Part shown: piece after piece, positions 17,836 to 26,983 of the stretch
Layout: each line of letters begins with the position of its first letter
How positions within the stretch are numbered: position 1 is the first letter of the stretch
DNA from: Pseudomonas baetica
GTDB taxonomy: Bacteria; Pseudomonadota; Gammaproteobacteria; Pseudomonadales; Pseudomonadaceae
Reading direction: 5' to 3'
Assembly (NCBI RefSeq): GCF_002813455.1
Contig: NZ_PHHE01000001.1
Location: 5,266,001 to 5,330,000, forward strand
DNA length: 64,000 nt
Program-made: the position numbers and the translations under genes
The notes under the pieces: model-generated
Told to the model about the DNA's origin: nothing
The model's input: only the letters and a program-made list of their open reading frames with translations
Database searches by the model: none

Positions 17836-19028
17836 GGTTCTACTGTCCTCTTGCCGTCCGCTGGTTTGGTTTGCGCGCCAGTTGCTGGGTCATACTCACC
17901 GAGATGGCGACCTCGTTTGTCATACATCTCGACAGTACCGTGTTGTGAATCCCATTCAAAAATCAGTCCTTTTCTGTTTTTCCATCGCTTTCTAAGCCCG
18001 CCGCCTCCTTTAACGGAAGTCTTACGATCTGCCTTGATCGCATCCGGGAACGCTGCAAGTCCGGGCGGTGCCGGATGATATTTGTGATCAGAAACACTCA
18101 CCACAATATAAACCGGCCTGACCCCCGAACTCTCCGGAAACACCAGAATGAAATCCTTGTACTCCGGTGGATAAACCGGATTCACAAGGATGTCGTTCGC
18201 CGCTTTTGTTGGCGGGTAAACCCAGATATGCGGGGCCTGCGGGGCGGCTTCCAGAGCAGGAATGCCGAGGATGTCGGAGCCGTCAACGGCGGGTGTCCAG
18301 ATCAGCTCGACGCCTTCACCCAGATTGGCGACGTACTGGCTGTCGCGGGTTTCCAGCTTCACAACATCGACCATTTCCCAGTCGCGATTCTTGCCGGTGT
18401 AGAAGGCATAACCTTTGAGATTGCCATCGCTTTGTTGCTCGATGCGCAGGCGAACACGGGTGCGGGCCTGCTTGAGGGCGCGCAATTGTTCCTCGGTGTA
18501 GAGAGCACTGTCGCCCAGGCTGGGCGTCCAGAGCAAAGCGACCATGCCGGTCATGAGTGCGGCACCGGTAGCGCCAATGGCGGCTCCAAGACCTATTGCT
18601 GGTGTGGCGAGTGTCGGGCTGCGAAGAGCAAGGCGCCCAAGGCCGAGTGAAACGGTACTGCCGCTGATGGTTTGCAGGTTCAGCAGCCCGGTATCATCGG
18701 CCTCACGGGTACCGAGCAACGCGAATTCGCCGTAATCCCTCAGGCTGTCGGTCGGTACCATCCCGGAGGGATTCGAGTAATCAATGATCGCGTCCGGCAG
18801 CTTGCAAGACTTCGCGAACACGCACCCAGCCCGGACCGCCTCGTCTTTTTTGACAGCGACCTGACGGCTGCGCTCAAACGCATCCTGCCGGGCGAGCATG
18901 GCCTCGTAAGCGTTCTGCCTGGCTTCGCGCTCGGCTAGTTCGGTAGTGTTCATGAACCGGTAGGTGACGTGATGCCCGTCGCCCGAAGGTGGGTTCCTGA
19001 CCCGGGGAATATCCTTTTTGCCAGCCAC
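17832..19028 (-). CDS. S-type pyocin with colicin E3-like rRNA nuclease domain
   Basis: 398-residue bacteriocin. Residues about 1-75 are a short charged, helical N-terminus. About 95-300 correspond to the pyocin S translocation domain (hydrophobic GLGAAIGATGAALMTGMVAL; PHIWVYPPTKAANDILVNPV; YKDFILVFPESSGVRPVYIV). About 310-398 are a basic nuclease domain ending like colicin E3/cloacin DF13: IFEWDSQHGTVEMYDKRGRH, LGEYDPATGAQTKP. The E3 catalytic Asp, His and Glu align with D360, H363 and E367, predicting cleavage of 16S rRNA in the decoding centre of target cells. No TonB box or receptor-binding domain of the usual size is seen, so the protein is much shorter than typical S-pyocins and may enter by another route. 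The ATGA overlap with the immunity gene supports the call. Confidence 0.88.
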   Translation of the reverse strand: MAGKKDIPRVRNPPSGDGHHVTYRFMNTTELAEREARQNAYEAMLARQDAFERSRQVAVKKDEAVRAGCVFAKSCKLPDAIIDYSNPSGMVPTDSLRDYGEFALLGTREADDTGLLNLQTISGSTVSLGLGRLALRSPTLATPAIGLGAAIGATGAALMTGMVALLWTPSLGDSALYTEEQLRALKQARTRVRLRIEQQSDGNLKGYAFYTGKNRDWEMVDVVKLETRDSQYVANLGEGVELIWTPAVDGSDILGIPALEAAPQAPHIWVYPPTKAANDILVNPVYPPEYKDFILVFPESSGVRPVYIVVSVSDHKYHPAPPGLAAFPDAIKADRKTSVKGGGGLRKRWKNRKGLIFEWDSQHGTVEMYDKRGRHLGEYDPATGAQTKPADGKRTVEP

Positions 19029-19221
19029 TGATCATCCTTTCGTTCATTTATCGGTCCACCGGAAAGAAGCCGGGCGACGTTAACGAAGGTGATGCATTGA
19101 GGCTGTAGGACGGGTCTTGGATCAGGTTAGGAATTGTCGCTGTTGGATTTTGGGGGCCGCGCAGGTCTCTGGGGGAGCGGCAGGCTTCGCCTGTCTGGTC
19201 GACATCATCAACTCGTTACCA

Positions 19222-19262
19222 CAAAAAATCCGCTGCTTAAAAATCAAACAGCGGACTCTGAA
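19222..19262 (-). terminator. Intrinsic terminator after the BRO-N gene
   Basis: Stem TCCGCTG (19229-19235) / CAGCGGA (19249-19255) with six A bases at 19223-19228, which read as a U-run on the minus strand. It separates the BRO-N unit from the pyocin promoter region. Confidence 0.75.
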
Positions 19263-19266
19263 AACA

Positions 19267-19770
19267 TCAGCATCTACGCAGCAATCGTGAAGCCTTACGC
19301 CACCAAGACTCATGACGATTGAACGGATCATCCGCCAACAAACAAGGCATATCCCGCAACCGAATCCACGGCTCATCCTGCCAGTGCAGCGTGCTCAACG
19401 ACATCTGCGGCCAGCTCAAAACACTCAACGTCGGTCGCTCAACCGAGCGCGTCGCACGAGCGTCACGCAGCGCAGGCACAACCTGATGCGTCAGCCATTC
19501 ACGAAGCTGTCGATACTCAGGGCAGTAGTGATAGATCAGCAGGGCGTACACGCCAGACTCACTCACCATCCATTGTTCTTCGGTTTCGCCGAATATCTCC
19601 ACGCACATCATCTGCCGCTGATCAGCGTCGAGTTTGCGCAACTGGCGCTCATCAAGATGTTTGCCCATCAACCGGCCCAGCTCCTGGACGCAGAACCACG
19701 CCTGGTTCTCAACCAAAAGGGCGTGCAGGTGGGTTTTGTTGCGGGTGAAACGAGTCGGAAGAAGTGGTTC
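19267..19770 (-). pseudogene. BRO-N domain phage-type regulator, 5' end cut off by IS3 insertion
   Basis: The reading frame PLLPTRFTRNKTHLHALL...AWFCVQELGRLMGKHLDERQLRKLD...MVSESGVYALLIYHYCPEYR...WLTHQVVPALR is a BRO-N/antirepressor-type DNA-binding domain, common in prophages and in Pseudomonas accessory blocks. The IS element begins at 19771 and cuts it. The missing start is on the far side of the IS: removing 19771-21005 and one TTC target repeat restores AGGAGG, six bases, then ATG TCT GAA CCA in frame, giving a 169-residue protein. In the present state only a TTG inside the IS end (19782) could start translation, without its native ribosome-binding site. The gene is therefore probably inactive or expressed from an IS-borne signal. 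Confidence 0.85.
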
Positions 19771-19778
19771 TGTAGTGG

Positions 19779-20941
<1,163 letters not shown>

Positions 20942-21005
20942 CAGACACCTCTATCTGGCGAGCATTCTCGCCTAAATGGGTGTCCGGTTTCATTAGACCA
21001 CTACA

Positions 21006-21014
21006 TTCAGACAT
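21006..21014 (-). pseudogene. Detached start codons of the IS-split BRO-N gene
   Basis: On the minus strand ATG TCT (21014-21009) plus GAA, the target repeat, are the first codons of the BRO-N gene now separated from its body by 1.2 kb. AGGAGG lies six bases before the ATG, an unusually strong ribosome-binding site now left reading into the IS end. Confidence 0.75.
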
Positions 21015-21507
21015 GACATGCCTCCTGACCTGGAAGCACGGGATTCGAACGGCGGCTACAGCAATTCACCTTCATCATGAAGGTTGGATAGTCAGGCATT
21101 TCCATTTACCTCTGGCTGCTTTCTTAGGGCATTCGTTAGGGTGTCGGGAGTTAAGAAACCCACCAGAGACGGGCCGGACATATTCCCCTTTCGGGTCTTG
21201 TATTCGCCCACTCCCGACATAACGGGATTTTTCGCAGGCGTAGAGAAACCGCAGACGAAAAAAAGCCGCATGACTGTCGGGTGCGGAGGACCGCTCTGGT
21301 TTGTAGAGTTTCTTAGGCTCGGAGCTGAGGTTAGCCTTAGAAAAAAAGGGGGTCAAGCATACGGTCCCTGACTAGACCATTACTGTTGTTGCTTCGGCGT
21401 TTTGCAATGATGGCACTTGATGTACATTGTCAGACGACACCAAACTGATGGTTAGCCGGCGAGGCTAAACGTTGCATGGCTTATGTAACGGTTCATAGGG
21501 AGTGAAG
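21015..21507. other. Leader/intergenic region between the BRO-N start and the defence island, with Ash-like open frame
   Basis: No standard gene. On the minus strand an open frame of up to 93 codons (21356-21075) contains YACEKSRYVGSGRIQDPKGE and RPVSGGFLNSRHPNECPKKA, a pattern I remember from many short hypotheticals upstream of phage-type regulators in Pseudomonas and reminiscent of the Ash leader of P4-like phages. Its only start is a TTG with no ribosome-binding site. The inverted repeat GTCGGGAG (21143) / CTCCCGAC (21211) and smaller hairpins suggest a structured RNA leader. TTAGCC...GGCTAA at 21452-21468 is a small hairpin before the island's first gene. A T-loop-like GATTCGAAC near 21042 does not fold as a tRNA. 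Confidence 0.4.
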
Positions 21508-23709
21508 ATGGCAAAGCTAAGGCCCAGAGCAAGGATCGTACGAACAATTGGAGACCAATTAATAAGCGGCCCAGAAGCAGCTCTGATTGAATTGGTGAAA
21601 AATGCTTTCGACGCTGATTCTCCTTCCGTGCATATCAAGATAGCTCCGCCGGAGGATGGCAAAGGAAACGATGACGAGGGATCGATTACGGTCGTGGATG
21701 CTGGGCACGGTATGAGTGCGGCTGATCTCCTAGATAAGTGGTTTGAACCAGCCACCAGTGACAAGGTTACTAGGAAGTCAAGCCCCGAAAAAAAACGAAC
21801 CATGCTAGGTGCCAAAGGAGTTGGTCGATTTGCAACGGCGCGATTGGGCAAGAAGCTACATCTAAAAACTAAAAGCATCGACTCGAATGGTTCATTAGAA
21901 GTAAGTGAAATAGTTGTTGATTGGGACTTGTTTGATAAGACTCTTTATCTTGATCAAGTTGATATTGATATTTCTACTAGGCTTGGAAGTAAGGATGAGT
22001 GTCCAGGTGTTACTCTGGAAATCACCGGGCTTCGGGATCTATGGACAAAAAAGCAACTTGAGTTACTTGTGAGGGAGTTGCGGCGCCTGGCTTCACCAAT
22101 AAAGGCTCGCGAAGATGAATTTAAGATATATCTGGATATAAGCTCATTTAAAAAAGACGTTCATGGATTTGACGGGCAAACTATTGTTGCTGGAGCTCTA
22201 GAAGGAGTGGAAGGCGTCGAAGATGAATCGTTTGATCCGCAAGAAATAAAGCCATTCGCGATTGACAAAATATTCCACTATATGGTTGAGGGGCAATTTG
22301 ATAGCGATGGTGGGTTCGCAGGATACTTTATAAATCAGAGAGGTGATGGTGTTCGGCAAGAAATAAAAATTTCAGCGACGGAGCCAACTTCCGAAGAATC
22401 TAAGTGTGGTGCGGTCTCGTTGCGGTTAAATATATACGATCGCGAGAGTGAGGCGGTAGTTGAACTATTTGAAAAGCTAGGGCTGGGGGGGATTGGGCGC
22501 CTAGATGCAAAACGAGTATTAGATGAGAATATAGGGATTGGTATATATCGTGGCGGTTTTCGCATCAGACCATATGGCGATGCCGAATCGGACTGGCTAG
22601 AGCTAGAACGGATGCGTGTTCAAAATCCTTCTAAAAAGCTGGGTTTGAACCAAGTCTGGGGATTGGTCGAAATAAAGGATGAAAAAGAGTCTGGCTTAGT
22701 AGAGAGAAGTAGTCGGGAGGGGTTGGAGCACAATGGAGCATTTCTACGACTGAAGCGACTCGTAGCTGAGCTGTTAACTCATATTGAAGCAATGCGCCAA
22801 GACTTTAGGCAGGCTGCTGGCTTAAGTAGGAAGTCCGCAACTGATACGGAGTCAGTTCGCAGCAAAGCTAACTTGAGTGCGACTACCCGTGCTGTCGCAA
22901 CTCTTCCTGCCCAGTACAGAAATAAAATAGAGCGGGCAATGAAAGCTGATAGCTTAGCTTTGAAAACGTCTATTGCAGAACTAGAGACTTACCAGCAAGC
23001 GCTTTCCTCTAGATCAACACTTGGGCTTGTTGTTGCACAGATACTGCATGACGGCAGACGCTTTCTATCGGATATCGCCACGCGATCTAAGCGATTGTCT
23101 GACGGCGCACCTCGGCTGAGAGAAGAATCCAAGTTTGGTGATCATTTTCGCTCTGTTTTTGGAAAAGAGGCTTATTCCATACATCATTCTTCCGGACAGT
23201 TAAGTAAGTTGTTCAAAGCTCTCGATCCGATATCAGGAAAGAGAAGAGGTCGAAGTCAGATTTTTAAAGTAACTTCTGTATTGGATCGGTGTATTAGTTT
23301 TTTTAGCGACAGCATTGCTGAAGCATCAATCGCGCTCGAGATGCCGGACGAAGAACTACACCCTCATGTAATCGGCTTTGAATCAGACTTGATGGCAGCG
23401 CTGATAAATATTATAGATAATGCAATCCATTGGTTAAGTGTTAGTCCTGAGCATCCGAGGCAGCTGGCTTTTTCTGTAAGTATGTCTAAGAAGTATGTGA
23501 GAATTGCTGTTTCGAATAACGGCCCTCTGATTGCAGATCGCTTTCATGGGAATTTATTTCATCCAGGATTCTCCCTCAAGACAGAGGGGTCGGGTATTGG
23601 GTTGGCTATCGCTAGGGAAGCAATGAGAGCAAGCAAAGGAGATGTCGCATTTGATCCTCTAGCAGATCAAACGACTTTTGTAATTGAAATGCAGAGAGCT
23701 TCTATATAA
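21508..23709 (+). CDS. Dual-GHKL protein: MORC/Hsp90-like ATPase fused to histidine-kinase-like module
   Basis: 733 residues from the ATG at 21508 (AGGGAG five bases upstream); a GTG six bases earlier is possible. The N-terminal GHKL ATPase has N-box ALIELVKNAFDAD (E28, N32, D35), G1 box VVDAGHGM (D64-M69) and G2 box GAKGVGRFATARL (101-113), the arrangement seen in MORC, MutL and Hsp90 rather than ordinary sensor kinases. A middle region (about 120-480) of unrecognised mixed fold follows. A second GHKL unit lies at the C-terminus: a helical H-box-like segment QILHDGRRFL with H514, N-box ALINIIDNAIHWL (N634/N638), then SNNGP, the F-box-like LFHPGFSLK and GSGIGLAIA (694-702). No transmembrane or PAS domain is present. 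The A of its TAA stop is the A of the next ATG (response-regulator-like), so the two form an operon and probably a phosphorelay-like pair. Base use is AT-rich, unlike the core. Confidence 0.85.
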   Translation: MAKLRPRARIVRTIGDQLISGPEAALIELVKNAFDADSPSVHIKIAPPEDGKGNDDEGSITVVDAGHGMSAADLLDKWFEPATSDKVTRKSSPEKKRTMLGAKGVGRFATARLGKKLHLKTKSIDSNGSLEVSEIVVDWDLFDKTLYLDQVDIDISTRLGSKDECPGVTLEITGLRDLWTKKQLELLVRELRRLASPIKAREDEFKIYLDISSFKKDVHGFDGQTIVAGALEGVEGVEDESFDPQEIKPFAIDKIFHYMVEGQFDSDGGFAGYFINQRGDGVRQEIKISATEPTSEESKCGAVSLRLNIYDRESEAVVELFEKLGLGGIGRLDAKRVLDENIGIGIYRGGFRIRPYGDAESDWLELERMRVQNPSKKLGLNQVWGLVEIKDEKESGLVERSSREGLEHNGAFLRLKRLVAELLTHIEAMRQDFRQAAGLSRKSATDTESVRSKANLSATTRAVATLPAQYRNKIERAMKADSLALKTSIAELETYQQALSSRSTLGLVVAQILHDGRRFLSDIATRSKRLSDGAPRLREESKFGDHFRSVFGKEAYSIHHSSGQLSKLFKALDPISGKRRGRSQIFKVTSVLDRCISFFSDSIAEASIALEMPDEELHPHVIGFESDLMAALINIIDNAIHWLSVSPEHPRQLAFSVSMSKKYVRIAVSNNGPLIADRFHGNLFHPGFSLKTEGSGIGLAIAREAMRASKGDVAFDPLADQTTFVIEMQRASI

Positions 23710-24785
23710 TGAATTCACCAGTGATTACTTTAAAAATTTTAATTGTAGAAGATGAAGATTCAAAGCTGGTGGAATGGCAAGATGCGATAGATTCGCATAA
23801 TGCAGACTCTGAAGCTAAAGGGTTCTCTATTGATTTTCTAGCTTCTAAAACAGTTACTGGTGCTAAAGAACTGTTAGATCTCCACCGGTTTGATGCGGCA
23901 GTGGTTGATTTACGCTTGCAGACTGAGGTCGGTGTTGCTGCAAATAACAGTGACGGGAACATATTTGTACGTCACCTGATAAGCGCATTGCCAATGGGGG
24001 TCGCGGTATATACCGGTCAGCGTGTAGATGCTGATGTAGGTAGCTATGGTAGCCCTCAGGTTGAAGTTATGGATAAGGGGGACGGTTTTGATCAGGTTTT
24101 TAATTGGCTGACGAATAACAAAGATGTATTCTTAAAGTTGCGTGGGGTTAAAGCGACGTATAATAGAGAAACCGCGAAGATCTTCTATAAGTCAATTTGG
24201 CCTCGCTGGCAGCACTGGACATCAGATTTATCCCAAGATCTAACAGAAGTAGTAGCAAGGCACGTAATTGCACACGTGCATGATGCGCTCTTGGTTGCTG
24301 GTGGAGATTCGACTCATCCTGAAGAGACATATTTCGTTCCTCCTATGAAAGAGCGTTTGGATACTGGAGATTTGGTTGATTTCGAGGGGCGGAAGTGGAT
24401 AGTGGTTTCTCCTCGATGCGATTTAGCGAATCAAGGAAAAGTAAAAACTATTCTCATGGCTGCCTTGGAAGATATATCGGGAAAGTGGGGAGTGTTAATA
24501 GCTGCTAATTCAAATACTTCTCGAGATAAAGTTAAAAAGCTCATTCAGCATGATGGATCTTTAAAGCAACATTTTTTGTTGCCGATGCGCGACGTTTTTT
24601 CAGTGCCGCAGGGGCCTTGGATGGTTCAGTTTGATGATATCTGTGCGTTGCCTTCAGAGAGGGCTTTAGTCGAGTTAGTTCCATTAAGATTTGCGTCATT
24701 ATCACCTATGTTTGTGCCGTCATTAGTTGAGCGTTTCGGGGGGTATTTTAGTCGGATAGGCACGCCCGGGTTTTCAAGCGAGTAA
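23709..24785 (+). CDS. Response-regulator-like protein with uncharacterised C-terminal domain
   Basis: 358 residues. The receiver domain (about 8-150) has the acidic pocket LIVEDED (E14-D17), phospho-acceptor candidate D67 in AAVVDLRL, a Thr in VAVYTGQR and the conserved Lys in VMDKGD. The C-terminal ~200 residues contain no helix-turn-helix, GGDEF or other output domain that I know. Conserved-looking features are GDLVDFEGRKWIVVSPRCDL and KVKTILMAALEDIS; the PRCD motif and the basic patch SRDKVKKLIQHDG are candidates for function. Together with the preceding dual-GHKL ATPase it looks like a two-component pair whose output is protein- or nucleic-acid-directed rather than transcriptional. It is convergent with the Vsr gene. 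Confidence 0.8.
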   Translation: MNSPVITLKILIVEDEDSKLVEWQDAIDSHNADSEAKGFSIDFLASKTVTGAKELLDLHRFDAAVVDLRLQTEVGVAANNSDGNIFVRHLISALPMGVAVYTGQRVDADVGSYGSPQVEVMDKGDGFDQVFNWLTNNKDVFLKLRGVKATYNRETAKIFYKSIWPRWQHWTSDLSQDLTEVVARHVIAHVHDALLVAGGDSTHPEETYFVPPMKERLDTGDLVDFEGRKWIVVSPRCDLANQGKVKTILMAALEDISGKWGVLIAANSNTSRDKVKKLIQHDGSLKQHFLLPMRDVFSVPQGPWMVQFDDICALPSERALVELVPLRFASLSPMFVPSLVERFGGYFSRIGTPGFSSE

Positions 24786-24877
24786 GCAAGTATGGGTAAA
24801 GAATGATGCATTCATTATGGGTGCATTGTTCTATGTTTCTAAAATGCGTATGGGGTGAGTGTGGGGTGAGTGTGAGG

Positions 24878-25312
24878 TTATGGCCAGGACTGGTAATGTA
24901 TTTCCATATTAGGTATCACCGCAATTAGCCATTCTAAATTCAATGATTTGTCTCTCGTGCCACATTCCCATATGTCAAGCACTCGCCAGCCATTTCTAAG
25001 TAAAGTGTTTCTATTTTTGATATCTCGAGTTATATTGTCTAAGAATTTTTTTGACCAGAATTCTTTTCTGGTTGCAGGTGTTGAGCTTAACCTGCATCGT
25101 GGATGTCGGTGCCAGAAGCACCCATTTACAAATATGCAAAGACGATACCGCTTTATGACGATATCGGGTTTTCCAGGAATGCCTGCTTGATGGAGTCTGT
25201 ACCGAAAGCCGTGCGAGTATATAAATTTTCTTACTTTGATTTCTGGCGAAGTATTTTTATTTTTTATGTTGGCCATAAATTTCGATCTAGTCGCAGTGCT
25301 AACGATATCCAT
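24878..25312 (-). CDS. vsr: Very short patch repair (Vsr) endonuclease
   Basis: 144 residues, ATG preceded by AGGAG at six bases. Vsr motifs: STATRSKFMANIKNKNTSPE at the N-terminus, the catalytic Asp in GIPGKPDIV, the zinc-site and active-site block NGCFWHRHPRC and the late WRVLDIWECG. Vsr nicks next to the thymine of a T:G mismatch made by deamination of 5-methylcytosine, and pairs functionally with a Dcm-type methyltransferase. One lies divergently beside it. Vsr-fold nucleases also act as nicking or restriction enzymes in some systems, and no other nuclease is visible in the island. Confidence 0.92.
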   Translation of the reverse strand: MDIVSTATRSKFMANIKNKNTSPEIKVRKFIYSHGFRYRLHQAGIPGKPDIVIKRYRLCIFVNGCFWHRHPRCRLSSTPATRKEFWSKKFLDNITRDIKNRNTLLRNGWRVLDIWECGTRDKSLNLEWLIAVIPNMEIHYQSWP

Positions 25313-25360
25313 GATTAACTCCTAAGTTGGTTTATGAGTAGTAAGATCTTTGAAGGTAAT
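25313..25360. promoter_or_regulatory. Compact divergent vsr/dcm promoter region
   Basis: Only 21-48 bases separate the vsr ATG from the possible methyltransferase starts, so the promoters must overlap each other or the neighbouring coding sequence. No operator was recognised. Confidence 0.35.
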
Positions 25361-26926
25361 ATGAAGTCCCCGAATCCAATTCAAATTGTAGATCTTTTTG
25401 CGGGGCCGGGAGGCCTAGGTGAAGGCTTTTCGTCTTTTTACGAAGGGCGACGCTTCAATATTATTGTTTCAGCGGAGGCGGATCCGGTCGCAAGAGAGAC
25501 CCTTAGGCTACGAGCATTTTATCGACTTCTAAGAAATAAAAAATCACCTGCTTTAAAGGACTATTATGACTTCTGTAATGGTTACTCTCCACAGCCATGG
25601 ACCTCTGCTAGCGAAGGTGAGTGGGAAAAGGCTGGAGAGGAAGCGAAGTGTATTACGTTAGGCACCAAAGCGGGAGATGACGAACTTGATAATATTCTTG
25701 ATTTTAAGCTAGACGAGAGTCGACCTTGGGTGCTTATAGGTGGTCCACCTTGTCAGGCATATTCTCTGGCGGGAAGATCAAGAAATAAGAGTAAAGCAAA
25801 CTATACTCCTGAGGGAGATCATCGCCATTTTTTGTATAAAGAGTATTTGAGAATAATTCAGGAACGTCAGCCTACGGTTTTCGTTATGGAGAATGTGAAA
25901 GGTATACTTTCTTCGAAAATTGACGGTGAGAGTATTTTTCAGAAAATTCTGCAAGATCTCTCAGATCCCGATAAGGCTTTAGGTGTTTCTCGTTCAGGTA
26001 AGAAGTATAGGATTTGTTCTTTTGTCAGTGATAGCGCCGCAGGGGCGGGTGTCGGTTACGAGATTGATCCTCGCGAATATATAATACGAGCGGAAAAATA
26101 CGGTATTCCTCAAGCTAGGCATCGAGTTATTCTACTTGGTATCGCTGTTGATAGTAATGAGGATGTGCCAGCTTATACGAAGCTTGAAAACTTTTTTGAA
26201 CCCCTAAGCGTTCGTGACGTTATTAAAGATCTTCCGAAGATTAGAAGCCGGCTTACGAAGCAATCTGATAGTGATAATGTCTGGCGAAGCGTAGTTTTAA
26301 GAGAGTTGGATCAGCTCATAGCTAGTGTAGATGCAAAGAGAAATGAAAGTTTGTCTTTGGAATTAGGCGTAGTGCGTAGTACTTTAATTAACGGTGAATT
26401 GAACGTGGGGGCGTTGCGTTTTCCCGATTATAATCCAGATGCCAGTAGCCCGTTAGGGGGTTGGTTTCATGATGATGCGTTAGAGCGATGGTTAAACCAT
26501 GACGCGCGTGGTCATATGACTTCTGATCTTCGTCGGTATATATACGCAGCGTCTTTTGCAAAGGTTAATGGCTACTCCCCAAAAGGTCATTTGGAATTTA
26601 ATTTACCAGGTCTGGCCCCGGCGCATAAAAATTGGGAGTCTGGAAAGTTTAGTGACCGTTTCAGGGTTCAGTGTGCCCAATTTCCCTCCACGACAATAAC
26701 CAGTCATATCTCTAAAGATGGCCATTATTTTATCCACTACGATCCCGCTCAATGCCGAAGCTTGAGTGTTCGGGAAGCTGCCCGTCTACAAACATTCCCA
26801 GATAACTATTTTTTTCAGGGGAATCGGTCCCAGCAGTATCACCAAGTAGGTAACGCGGTTCCTCCTCTGCTTGCTTATAAAATAGCTTCTGTGGTCTCTG
26901 AGGTTTTAAATGGGGTCGGGGTGTAA
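25361..26926 (+). CDS. dcm: DNA (cytosine-5-)-methyltransferase
   Basis: 521 residues from the ATG at 25361 (GAAGG four bases upstream); the ATG at 25334 adds nine residues but has no ribosome-binding site. All hallmark C5-methyltransferase motifs are present: I DLFAGPGGLGEGF near residue 11, IV GGPPCQAYSLAG with catalytic Cys131, VI ENVKG at 177, VIII QARHRVILLGI, IX SVREAARLQTFPDNYFF and X QVGNAVPPLLAY. The target-recognition region lies between VIII and IX (roughly 270-420) and is longer than in Dcm of E. coli, so the recognised sequence is not predictable. It methylates cytosine in duplex DNA, for self-marking or epigenetic use. The symbol is used in the generic sense. Confidence 0.93.
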   Translation: MKSPNPIQIVDLFAGPGGLGEGFSSFYEGRRFNIIVSAEADPVARETLRLRAFYRLLRNKKSPALKDYYDFCNGYSPQPWTSASEGEWEKAGEEAKCITLGTKAGDDELDNILDFKLDESRPWVLIGGPPCQAYSLAGRSRNKSKANYTPEGDHRHFLYKEYLRIIQERQPTVFVMENVKGILSSKIDGESIFQKILQDLSDPDKALGVSRSGKKYRICSFVSDSAAGAGVGYEIDPREYIIRAEKYGIPQARHRVILLGIAVDSNEDVPAYTKLENFFEPLSVRDVIKDLPKIRSRLTKQSDSDNVWRSVVLRELDQLIASVDAKRNESLSLELGVVRSTLINGELNVGALRFPDYNPDASSPLGGWFHDDALERWLNHDARGHMTSDLRRYIYAASFAKVNGYSPKGHLEFNLPGLAPAHKNWESGKFSDRFRVQCAQFPSTTITSHISKDGHYFIHYDPAQCRSLSVREAARLQTFPDNYFFQGNRSQQYHQVGNAVPPLLAYKIASVVSEVLNGVGV

Positions 26927-26983
26927 GAGCTGATCTTAACTTTCTACCTGTTTTTTGATGATGTTGAACTTTGAGCGATTTTA

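Noticed and set aside
21031..21110. tRNA-like T-loop (GATTCGAAC on the plus strand) and AAGCAC end near the BRO-N start, a possible tRNA attachment site
   Set aside because: The flanking bases do not pair as a T-stem, the hairpin ACCTTCATGATGAAGGT does not place an anticodon in a proper loop, and no second copy was found in the window.
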